Assembly (NCBI GenBank): GCA_964019165.1
Contig: OZ025268.1
Coordinates: forward strand, 18,636,784 to 18,700,783
Length of the DNA: 64,000 nucleotides
From: Mastigias papua
Taxonomy: Eukaryota > Cnidaria > Scyphozoa > Rhizostomeae > Mastigiidae
Reading direction: 5' to 3'
Shown here: piece by piece, positions 50,201-60,305 of the stretch
How positions within the stretch are numbered: position 1 is the first letter of the stretch
How the letters are laid out: each line of letters opens with the position of its first letter
Notes under the pieces: model-generated
What the model was told of the DNA's origin: nothing
Databases searched by the model: none
The model's input: only the letters and a program-made list of their open reading frames with translations
Position numbers and translations under genes: made by a program

Positions 50201-53200
50201 TATTGATTAGACTAACCAGCTAGCGAAACCAGAATTCCTTGTTTACTCCATGAGATTGTGAAAAAGAGTGTTTAGGCCAAGCCCACATTGAAACAAGCAG
50301 TCATTTTGTCGCAGTTGCAAGTGGAAATTTGTAAATATACTTATCGAAAAAGATGAAATGGAGTTTGTGGTTTAGGTAAATGTGTCATGGTTTGTAGAAG
50401 CACTGACATCTATTATTCGTAATTCAACCACAACTCTTGCGATGGTTTTTGGACTTGAATAATGTGCACTCAGATCTATAGGTCTAAATTAGATTGCTAT
50501 AGCCAGATGGCTACTTCTGTTTATGTATTGATAGATTTAATTCCAGATATTGGTTCCGCATTACTCTGTAAATGCTATAGCAGGGGTGGGTGGGCAACCT
50601 ACTGCTCGTGGGCCACAATCCAGCCCGCGAAGAGATTTTGTGACCCGCGAATATATGGCTCTACTCTTTGCTACTTTCTTTGTAGCATAGAATAGTTTAG
50701 ATTTATTGAATTCTGACTAATGCAAGTTTTCCTTAGTTTAGTGTACCTTTGGTCCGTTTGACGAAAATATTTGACGGATCTGGCCCACCCTCCTAAAAGG
50801 TTACCCACCCGTAAACTTGAGCATATGATTTTCAGAGCATATGATTTTCAAAGCATTCCACTAAAAAGCATCCAGCAAGCCTTGCTCCGTTCTAAAATTG
50901 ACAATATTATCATTGTTACTAATCTTATATGTTTATTTAACTGTGTATCCGTTTTTCTACACGATGATATGAAGTCTCCTTTGTTATTGCCTCTTAAGTT
51001 TTGTCACAACATTTCATTATAGACAACTTTTTGTATAGAGAATGTTATCCTATAGTACAGGGATGTCCGGATATTAAGAATATTAATTGTTTTTTAGGTC
51101 GATGATATTGATTTTTTCCCAATTGACGTCTGCAGGCAGCACCTCAAGGTATAGTCTAATCTTCTTTCGTAGTAAGCCACCAGGTTATTTTTATGGTGAA
51201 GCGTATCGCTGCTTTAATCTCATGTGTCATTTGTGCGTCTTAGGGACCTTGTTTCACCAGATTTTGATGATTCTTTCAAGATCCATTACTACCTTTCGGT
51301 ATCCTGTTACCTTTTCCAAATTGTGAAATTATTATTGTTATTGTTAGGTTGTATCGTTAAACTATTAAGATAGAGGGTTAGCAGAAACAGGAGGGGCATT
51401 GGTAAATACGAACTGATTTTGTCAATAATACTGTTGATAAAAGTCCCGTAATTAAGTCAGCTTGATCCTACGCATATTGGTGACCACACCCATTTGAGCT
51501 CTTTGTTCCCTCCTAATATGTAATCATTTACAAAACCCCGGGTCGCACTTAACTTGTAGAGAGGCGTTCAAAGAAAGAGCGTTGCAGTTCGCAAGCCTAG
51601 TTGTAAATTACTTCAGTTTCTAAGACCCATAGTGATTTTAAGAATTTACAGCAACTATACAGCTACTCTGGCAAGCGGAAGACCTACAGCATCATTGAAC
51701 AATATTAAGAAGAATGAAGGACCCAATATTGATCCCTGTGGTACTCCTGTCAGCAATGACCATGATAAAGAGACTGTTCTATCAGTAGTGGCAACACCGC
51801 TAGCTGATTTGCCTTATATATCTATATTTCTTGGGCAACTATCCGCTTTTACATAATTTTCTTCTAAGTATATTTATTTGCTCTATGTTTCGTAGGACAT
51901 TTGCAAGTACGTTGACGTCACTAATCTAAATGATATTCCAAGAAAGCTCGACGCGTTAGAGAATTCATTCCAGGAGAGTTATAAAATGGAGAAGGTATGC
52001 ACTCTTATGTTCCTAATAAATGGGGGGGGGGGGTTGGAAAGGTTCTTAAAACCTGATAAACGGGGGTGTTAGTAAACGGGGGATCGGAAATATTTCTAAA
52101 ATCTTACGACAATAAAACTGTCAAAATTGTGCATCTGACAAACATCAAAAGACATATTCATTTCGTGAAACACTACCATTTAGTTAAAGAAAAAACTTCT
52201 TTTTTAATTACCATCTTTAATCCTTTGATAAACGGGAGAGTCCTAATAAGGTCTGGGGGGGTCGGAAAACCTGAAAAATTGATAAGTGCCCCCTTTTACC
52301 AGGAACCTAAGAGTATCTGGATGTATTCAATATTCTGGTCGATATGCTTACTTTACAGGTCTAAATGCTAAGCTAATTTGTCGAATACTCTTGAGTAACG
52401 AATAATTAATCGCCCCCCCGATTGTTAATTTTTGAAATTTTTTCCAACCCACCCATTTACTGATTTTGAAGATTTTTGTAATTTTTGTCGGGAATATTTT
52501 CATTTAATTAGATACTAACCAGAAATTCGGTTAATAATTGCCTACACTACTAATATAATTTCCTTCACCTTGCTGTTTACTGACAACATATGATCAGTCA
52601 TTCGTCCTAAGTTCTTCTTCGCAATATCCGTGTGTTATATTTTTCAGCCTCCTCCCAATTATTCCAAACCCCCCATTTATTCGGTACTCAAGAGTACATC
52701 TCGAATATATAAGGCTATAAACGTATTCTGGGATATCAAAAATTGGTCCTCTAGCCATCTCTATGACGTCATTCTCAAGTTCTAGTCAAAAGTTACATAA
52801 TAAGAACAGTTACATGAGAGATGTGCGAAGGAAAATTCGAGATTTTATTAAAACTGTGAGCACAGTTTTTAATTAATTTTCCACCTGCCTTTGTTGAAAA
52901 GGGTTCTTAGTAGAGTTAAGTCCACGTTTTGCAATAATACATCGCAGGAAATCATGGCACAGTTAAAATGTATTGCCTTCCATCACATTTCCTTCAAATG
53001 CGTAGAGTGCTCGCAATAAATATTTGCATGTTCCGTTACAGATACTCAGGCATTTGCTTAGGACTGTGAAATCACACGAGAGACGTTCAGGTGGCGATGA
53101 TGAATCAGTTTGCTCCAGCATTACCAACAAAGATGAACGGTCACACGAATCACAATGGAAATGTCTTGTGCCGACAATTAAAGTCTGGAGAGATGAATTA

Positions 53201-56200
53201 AAGCAACTGAAGGTAATATAGCTGCTTGTTGTTTAATTTGGAAAGCTGATCTACTTCAGGATATTCTCCAAAATCGAAAAGTTGATTGGGAGTAGATTAT
53301 TCAAAGATTATATTCTGTATTGTTCCTGAACATAGCTGCCAAATGTTTGTGAACTCCGATAAAGTCTATTCTCTCCCAACCTAAGTGTCCAATCATCATG
53401 CAAAATGGTCCTAGTCTTAACATGTGTGGTCAGAATCCTGCATGATGATTGGTTAATTAGTTTGGGAGAAAATAGACCTAACAGAGCTCTCAAACATTTG
53501 GCGGCTGTGCTTTGCTCCTGAACCTTCTTATACAAGCTATTTCACGTCATTTCAGATTTGCACTAATATTTAACATTTATTTCATAAACAGAGCTTATCA
53601 GAATCCGTGACGAATTTGTCAGAGTTGCTACTGCCATGGAAGCAAAAGGCCGTACGAAAGTCGAAGAAAGAAACTCCAAGTCATATTACCGTAGAGCTGA
53701 TACAAAAGAGATTAGACGACCTATCTTTTGAATGCAAGACTGGACCTATAAAACATAGGCGAGGAATGCCACCGAAGGAAGATTTACAGATAGTTGTCGA
53801 TCACTTCATGAAGCTGTTTGATGTCGGAGATATTTCAGGAACCTTTGCAAGAATGAATGAAATATATGTGAAGAATTCAGAAATGTTGAATGTGCTACAT
53901 ACGTTAGGCGATTTGCTTGGCTTAGGTAAATTTATTTAGTCTCGATCAGTGTTTTTCATACGCGTATAAAACTGGGCAGTGTACAGAATGGACATCTTTG
54001 CCCACTTGGGGGAATAGCTTATTATTTTGTATATCCGAAGACCTTCCACTCTCATAGGTTTTGCTGTTACATTAATGGATTTAGGGAAGAGAACATTCAG
54101 AGTAAGGCGCAAAAACCCTTGTCTTATTTATGTGTTCTTGTGCGTCCTGCAACTCACGAAATAGCAAAATATGGCGTCATAAACAAATTTTCTTCGAGTA
54201 TTTAAACTTTGACAATACATTGTAAAAATTCATTTAACTTTGTCCTAGATAGCAGGTTGAGCCTGATTAATATTAGAAGAGATATAGGAACCTAAACGTG
54301 ATAGCTGGTTTTACGCTGTGAGTTTAAACTGGTTCGAAATGTAATGTGGAGCAAGCCAAGGATATAACAATAGCTAACGCTGCTGATTCAGAAGACAATT
54401 ATGGCATCATATTAATAATTATCACTTACAATCGGAAATTAAATGCCAGAGGCCTTATGATTTTTATAAATTGTTAGGGTTATAGCTTGTATTATCACTC
54501 TTTGGCCGCTCTTCCGAGAGTATAAAACAAGAGCTGGCCAGGCCATGAGAATTTAATATGCTTTTCTAATCAGAAAGTGCAACTTAGTTGTAAATTTGAG
54601 AATATATTTTGCTTCATAGAAGAAAGTTCTAATGCTGCGAGTATCGTTAATTCTGTTGGAACTCTTGCAAAGGCAAAACACCTCCTTCACATCGAGGATT
54701 TAGATACGTAAGCATCATTTTGGTATCATTTGTTTTTTCAACGGCAAGCTATCCCTATGTGTAGTTGATACACCTTATTATAGGTTCCAGCAGGAATGTA
54801 GCTTCTTGTCGGGTATATTGAGTGCTCGCTTAGGTTTGGTAAAATGATATTTGTTGATCTTTTCAGAACAGTTACTTAAATGTATACAGATTGTACACAA
54901 GGGACATCATCTGTAGTATTAAGTGCTGTTTCAGTCGTCGGAATTGAAAGTTTGCTAGATGAAGAAATGATGATAGCCGTATCTCCCCTTTTTTCGGGAA
55001 GGCTTGTGCCTTTGTGCAAGCAGTGGATAAGGGGAAATATACGTTAACTGTAATCCAATATGCCAGCTCGAAAGTGAGAATTTCACTGAAATGTTTTTGT
55101 TTAAAAGTTACCAGTTTATTTCATTCATGCAATAGATGTTTCAGGCCAACATTTGGGTGTCACCTGTGAAATTCCATGACTTTTCCCTGATTGCCATAAA
55201 TACATTTTTTTCACTTCGAGCCAATACATTTATTTTTTAGCCCAATACAACACAAAGGGTCCAACTTTGAAAGAGTACCAAGTACAAAATTCCCCAATTT
55301 TTCCAAGATTTTGGTAAATTCCCAGATTTTCCCCAGATTTCAATGACAGTCATTAAATTCCCTAATATTCCGTGATCACTTGTCACCCTGTTCTTAATAT
55401 ACTTTCTTCTTTACCCCCTGCCATTACCTCCTTTAGTTTTAATTTTTGTAACCTGCTGAAGAACAAAACATGTCCAGCGTTGTTATGTGGCTGGTGCTTA
55501 AGGGAGAAACATTTTCTTCAGTAAGTAGTTTAGAAGGAGAAAAATTAATTCTAAAATTCAGCTCCACATTTCTTCACTTCCTCATATTACTTATCATATA
55601 TTATTTGTTTACTTATTCTCTTTTCAGAGTCATCAAACGTTTGGATCAGTATGACGAGTTCTATCTTGCTTTCAAATCCGTAATTTCAGATCTAATGGAG
55701 ATTCTCGGTAATTTATATTACATGCATACAAAATTTAGCGTACTTTTTCCGCAGTATTCGAGTTTAAAGTTTTGCGTTTTACTTTATTTTCAAAACTGGT
55801 GCCTAAAGTTTTACTCTCTAGAGTAATATCTGCTGGGTTTGCTTTAATGAATACACATCCTGAATCAACATAAGTAAATCATGGAGTAAACAAACAAACA
55901 TTATATTTATCATTCGTAAATAATCCTGCACTTAGGTTTTTGCGATAGTAATTATCATTATTAGTTGAACAAGTCCTTTATTATAATAAGGATAGTTTTG
56001 CTTGGGGGAGGAGGGATCGGCCCACTTTCCAACAAGCGTACATGCGAGTTGAATTCCGATTTTGGCACTATTAATCAACCCTTTGTTACGGTTTTATGTA
56101 TACTTTACGTCAAGTGCTTTTAGCTTTTGTACAACTTTTTTGTATGCATTTAGTTGGAAAACTTTGACGTCAACATTGTGATGTGGTTGCGCGTTGTCAC

Positions 56201-56803
56201 GTGCGCGTCCCACAGAAATAGCTTACAGCACGGTCTCCTCTCAACTTTTTAGGTCGGAGCCTCTGTTTGCACGAGCCTCGATTCCGTGGAATTGTCTCAA
56301 GATTATGTCCATATTATCCGAATGCACGGGGTCACAGTGTATATCCCTGTAATCCGGTGTAAAAGATAATTCCCTTCGGATAAAAATCAACCGAGCTTTT
56401 ATTATTGAAATTGCGTTAAATCGTAGAATTAGGGTGAATAGTCCGAATTAAAGGCTTGTGTTATGCAACATGGAGAGCTTTCATACAGCCTACTGGTAAA
56501 TAGAATTATTCCAACATTAGTCTTGTTGAAAATTCAATGAGCTGTTCTCTTCACTCAGCTGTTCATCAACATTCTTATCAACTCAAATCATTGCCTTCTT
56601 GTTCAAGTAGAAGTAAACCCTTTCAACCAAGGCCAGCCACCGTATGATACCTGCAGCATGTGCCTATCGATTGACTCACTGTATTCTTCATCTTCTAGAA
56701 GCCTTTATTGAGGAATTCTTAGCCTTTTGTTTAATTTTTCCCAGGTGTGGACAGTGTGGATGAAATCGTCCCTTCAGTTCGAGCACTTGTTCGGTTTCCT
56801 TAA
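41207..56803 (+). CDS. CEP70: CEP70 centrosomal protein (complete, 19 coding exons)
   Basis: CEP70 is a coiled-coil centrosomal protein that binds gamma-tubulin and supports microtubule organisation and ciliogenesis. Coding exons: 41207-41276, 42236-42270, 42482-42587, 43216-43339, 44238-44286, 45274-45321, 45534-45707, 45818-45891, 46129-46200, 47911-48163, 48746-48834, 49089-49166, 49427-49475, 51896-51994, 53042-53212, 53592-53925, 54620-54707, 55628-55707, 56745-56803. All phases fit, giving about 683 residues against 597 in human. N-terminal EQADWLNINSKLRQFGYSPV then HIIL precedes coiled coils. The C-terminal half has CLVPTIKVWRDELKQLK, LLLPWKQK, VDHFMKLFDVGDISGTFARM then NEIYVK, and ends VDSVDEIVPSVRALVRFP and a stop, matching human CEP70 in order. 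The extra length lies mostly in Ser- and acidic-rich linkers (e.g. 47911-48163). Start choice rests on an ATG just after an acceptor. Confidence 0.93.
44540..44760 (+). repeat. Dispersed repeat R2, copy 3
   Basis: Contains GACTGCAATGAATGGAACTG, AGTACTACAAGTTTCTTAAA and AAGCAGTTACTTATAAAAAG. It parallels the copies at 17225-17400 and 31345-31570 and sits in a CEP70 intron. Confidence 0.65.
44787..45078. mobile_element. Short hAT-like element (CAGGGGTGC termini)
   Basis: Starts CAGGGGTGCTGTGGAGGG and ends GGACGGCACCCCTG, inverted ends typical of hAT non-autonomous copies. A clear 8-bp target duplication is not visible. It lies in a CEP70 intron. A lone CAGGGGTGCCGTCCCAGG end at about 20751 may be a truncated relative. 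Confidence 0.55.
48395..48485. repeat. Imperfect tetranucleotide tract (CACT / CCAA / CCAG types)
   Basis: ACTC, CCAG and CCAA units follow one another over about 90 bp in a CEP70 intron. Confidence 0.6.
49577..49603. repeat. (ATTT)n microsatellite
   Basis: About six ATTT units in a CEP70 intron. Confidence 0.85.
50583..50812. mobile_element. hAT-type MITE (CAGGGGTGGGTGGGCAACC end)
   Basis: The left end CAGGGGTGGGTGGGCAACCT is followed by a GGGCCACAATCCAGCCCGCG block. The right end is GGCCCACCCTCCTAAAAGGT then TACCCACCC. This layout is characteristic of widespread short hAT elements. It is about 230 bp in the large CEP70 intron 49476-51895. No 8-bp duplication was confirmed. Confidence 0.65.
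52001..52316. mobile_element. MITE, family A, inserted at a CEP70 splice donor
   Basis: The left end ACTCTTATGTTCCTAATAAA begins at the seventh base of the intron after exon 51896-51994. The inverted right end reads TTTACCAGGAACCTAAGAGT. The interior shows paired 'AAACGGGG' words. The donor GTATGC itself remains. Confidence 0.65.
52388..52695. mobile_element. MITE, family A, second copy in the same intron
   Basis: The left end is ACTCTTGAGTAACGAATAAT and the inverted right end is CATTTATTCGGTACTCAAGA then GT. It lies about 70 bp after the 52001-52316 copy. C-rich blocks follow each end. Confidence 0.65.
53331..53509. mobile_element. Palindromic MITE, family B, copy 2
   Basis: Begins CATAGCTGCCAAATGTTTGT and ends CAAACATTTGGCGGCTGTG. 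Collinear with 23309-23487 over its length, with scattered substitutions. Located in the CEP70 intron between exons 53042-53212 and 53592-53925. Confidence 0.75.
54240..54590 (+). other. Possible nuclear copy of mitochondrial large-subunit rRNA (NUMT)
   Basis: GTGATAGCTGGTTTTACGC resembles the highly conserved domain II motif of LSU rRNA (GATAGCTGGTTCTCC in bacteria; TTTTACGC-type variants occur in organelles). It is followed at a plausible distance by GTGGAGCAAG, resembling the GTAGAGCACTG motif. Other matches are weak. It lies in a CEP70 intron. Low certainty; it could be chance. Confidence 0.3.
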
Positions 56804-59522
56804 TTCCTTCGGAAAGTCATTCAACAAGTTGCACGACAAACACCGCGTTGCTGCTCCATGCTCAAGGCGAGGACAAGATAGGATATCAATATTTATAAGA
56901 AAAACTTACCGCTGTCGTCTGAATTCTGTCTCAAACATCACTATCGCCAAAATTCTTCTTTCTAGCCTTTTCTTGTATGATATATTTAAAGTGGTTCATT
57001 AACCTAGAATCTAGCACCGTTGATAATAAAAGTGAACTCCATGCTCTATGTCGGAGCTGTTTTTGTCTAAACTGCCAATTTCATCGGAGTTTCCTACTAG
57101 CATTGTGTTTGAAAATAAATCCAAAGTTGGTCTCCATCTATCTCGTAGTAGCACACGAGGAATCATGCGAAAAGTCCCATGAGGGCACTTCCATTCTTCC
57201 AACGCAACACTATTAAACATAGAATTGCTATAACGATAATCTCTGTGGAATTACATTTTCAATTTTTTGTGTATTTTCTTTTTTAAATGTTAGATAAAGA
57301 GTTCGAGATAATATTGCTCTTAAATGCTGAACATCTCATGCAGTATTCGTAGGAACAACAAGGGAGGTTAGTTTCTCAAAAGTGTGAGGCATCGAAAAGG
57401 TTAATTGAAAACGTTCAATGTTTCTAGATCTAGAACTATGATTCTATCCAGTTGTTTGAGAGGAAAACATGACGTATCATATCAAACAATATTAAGGAAA
57501 ACTAGTTTCCTAAATTTTGGGTGTCAGATGCAATAATCTCCTTGGAAAAACAGTTTTTCGTTGAGTCTATTGAAGCGCAGTAAATCTATCTGAGAAGTGT
57601 TACACCCCTCAAATTTTTGCAGAAGCCTTTGGTGATTTTTTAGCTTGTAGGTAAACGATGTCAGAACAATTATGGCTGGTCGGTAGTTACGGTGCATTGT
57701 TGGAGATTTGTTGGCAAATCTCATTTGCTACGATCTCATTCAAGTCCTTCGGCATGCAACTGTGCACAATAAAAGTAAACACCACTAATTATGTATTTTA
57801 GTACTGTCAAATTCTGAGAATGAGGACAACGATGAATAGAGTGGTTTCATGTAGTCCTTATTCTCAAAGTTATTCAGAAGCTGCGGCTTCCAACTTCAAT
57901 ACTGTCAAGTTGATATAATGGACGTAACACATGCATTTTGCTATGATCATATCTAATTGGCTTCGAAAAGCGGGAAAATTTCTAGGCTATCATATCAGTC
58001 AAATTTATCAAGCCCTCTGAATCATAAGAAATCTAAAGTTGCTGGATAGTATTTTTATTTCATACTTCCAAGCTCAAAGGAGTTTTCAAACTTAATAAAT
58101 AGTGAAGAAAATTAAACAGAAACACCGAGAAAGCAAATTTCCAAAAATGAGTGCTTGGGGTTCCTCTAGATGAAACCACTGTTTTATACGTATGGTCATA
58201 AATTCTAGACCAGTTATTGCAAATATGCGGTTATATAAGATTTTTGTGAGAAGGATGAGAGTAGGAAAGAAGGAAGGGAAGGGGGATTTGCAAATAAATA
58301 ACAGAAGGTATGTGTTGGAAATCGGTAAGCACATGGTGCACATATACGAACACTCTGGTGAAGTATGCAACCTAATGAAGGAAAAAGAAAAAACACTGCA
58401 CTCTACGTTTGATTGCTTGTTGAACAATAAAAGGAAATATATCGAAACAGCTTCCAATTATGTTGTAGAAATACTTATTTAAATTATTTACGTGAATATT
58501 GAAGTAATGTTCGATCATGTGAGAGGACTCTGACGATTGCGAGCTTACAAGATGAGCATGCTTTATGCAAACATCTGAATGTGCTGTCTACAAATCTTAA
58601 TCCTAACAAGAAGGTAGGACTACATTTCCTACATTTCCTAGAAACTCGAAAATTTCAGCTTTTATATCCTATCCTTAATGGAAGTTCCAAGCCACTTAAT
58701 GCGGCATTGGCAGCAAGAGGGAAAAACGTTTTTGAGCCAAGCAGCTTTATTTGTCTATATCCTCACTTGCCAATCAAAATGCTTAAAGGATAATAGAAAA
58801 CGTAGAGAAAATTTTTGATCAGCTTCAGAAACAAAGACTGAGTCACACGGTGTTTGCTACTAAATGAGGTATTGACCAATATGTGACAGATTTGGCCACT
58901 ATTTCTGGGAGGTTGTACGATACGCTGGGCATTAACTACTAGTTTATCAAAAACTAGGTACAATGTTGTTGTTAGTGAGAACTGTGAAAGGTATCAATAA
59001 CACATAAGTAAGAAACAACAACAAAGTATGTTCAAGGATGAATTTTGCGCACAACTGGCCTAAAATGCTGTCACCAATGAGAGGCCAAGTGAATGGGCTC
59101 AAATGCCAGTATGCACAACAGTTCAAGTTAATGCTAAAGACAATGATGGGATTTGATTGTGTCCTTAAATTGCTAAAAAAAATGTGCCAATATACAATTA
59201 ACAAATCTTTCCTCATTCTGACGGGGGTTAACTCTGAGGCAAAGTAAGAATGGTTTTGGATGAAATATCCAACTTTCAACAAAGCGAATGAGACGGACAT
59301 TAGTTTAACATAAAGATTCGTGCATCAGATACAGGCTCACAGCTGTAACCTAGGACCAAGTCACTGCTGATGAGTCAGACAGTCAGATTTCAAACCTCGA
59401 GAAAAAACTCTGGCTGTTACAATCTAATGGAAGGTATTTACATGTAGGGTTGTTCTAACGAAGATAAGTAATCATTGATAAAAGAAGTGAAGTCAGACCG
59501 TACGACCGACAGGTTTGTAACA
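56804..59522. other. Region between convergent CEP70 and CHMP5
   Basis: Contains the 3' untranslated sequence of CEP70 (AATAAA-like words near 57022 and 57113) and presumably that of CHMP5 from the other side. Between about 58250 and 58990, plus-strand segments look weakly coding (see separate entry). Otherwise nothing recognisable is seen. Confidence 0.45.
58252..58990 (+). pseudogene. Unidentified coding-like segments, possibly a decayed gene
   Basis: Plus-strand frames give helix-like peptides: HMVHIYEHSGEVCNLMKEKE followed by KTLHSTFDCLLNN (58320-58430), TIASLQDEHALCKHLNVLST (58533-58600), and IIENVEKIFDQLQKQRLSHT (58790-58855). After an in-frame TGA comes YVTDLATISGRLYDTLGINY with a stop (58878-58941). 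The segments are in different frames, lack convincing splice sites and contain a stop, so a pseudogene or chance is more likely than an active gene. I do not recognise the family. Confidence 0.25.
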
Positions 59523-60241
59523 CTAAGATGTCTGGCTCGGTAGCTCTGGTAATCCAAATTCATCAACTTTGACACCATCCTAAAAGAGTTAATTTTCAAA
59601 TGATGAACAAACAATGTTCACTATCTTCTTTCGGGGGCAGTGACATGAGGATGGATAAAAGTCAGAGTTATCAAAGACTTTAAAGAAGTTTGAGAACCCT
59701 TGATTATCAACAGATAATTGGCAGCAAATAGACAGCCATTTCGCAAAAGAAATTACTGCATATTCACTGGTGCTGTAAGTGGCTGCTTTCACTTATATTG
59801 GAATTAGTTAGTAAAACTCAACAGGACATGGATGCATAAGTTCAATAATATAAGTAAAATTCTTGCTTAAAACAGCAGACATGATATATCTCCCATGCTG
59901 TACCATCTATACTATATGTATCAAAAAATTAAAACTATCAAAAGTGAGACTGTGAGAAAATTACTGAAACTGAGAGGGACTTGAACTCAAAACCTTTGAC
60001 TCTGCATGTCAAGAGCTCAGCCTACTGAGCCATTGGATCATGCTGTCAAATTGTTTCTCAAGGGTGAGTTATTTACTTGCACTGCCCCTCCCTTCACCAA
60101 TCTGCACGGGGAGCCATCAAAGTTTCATCGCAATATGTAGTGGATCTGCTGTTGAGAGAAGACTGCCCATAACGGGGGGGGGGGGGGATCGTACATAGAC
60201 CAATCAACTGGATAGAGTCAGAGAAAGATTATATACAAATT

Positions 60242-60305
<64 letters not shown>

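Noticed and set aside
56260..56470. Another pogo-like element (ATCCGG and TCCGAATTA words)
   Set aside because: Words resemble the family, but clear CAGT ends with TA duplications were not found.
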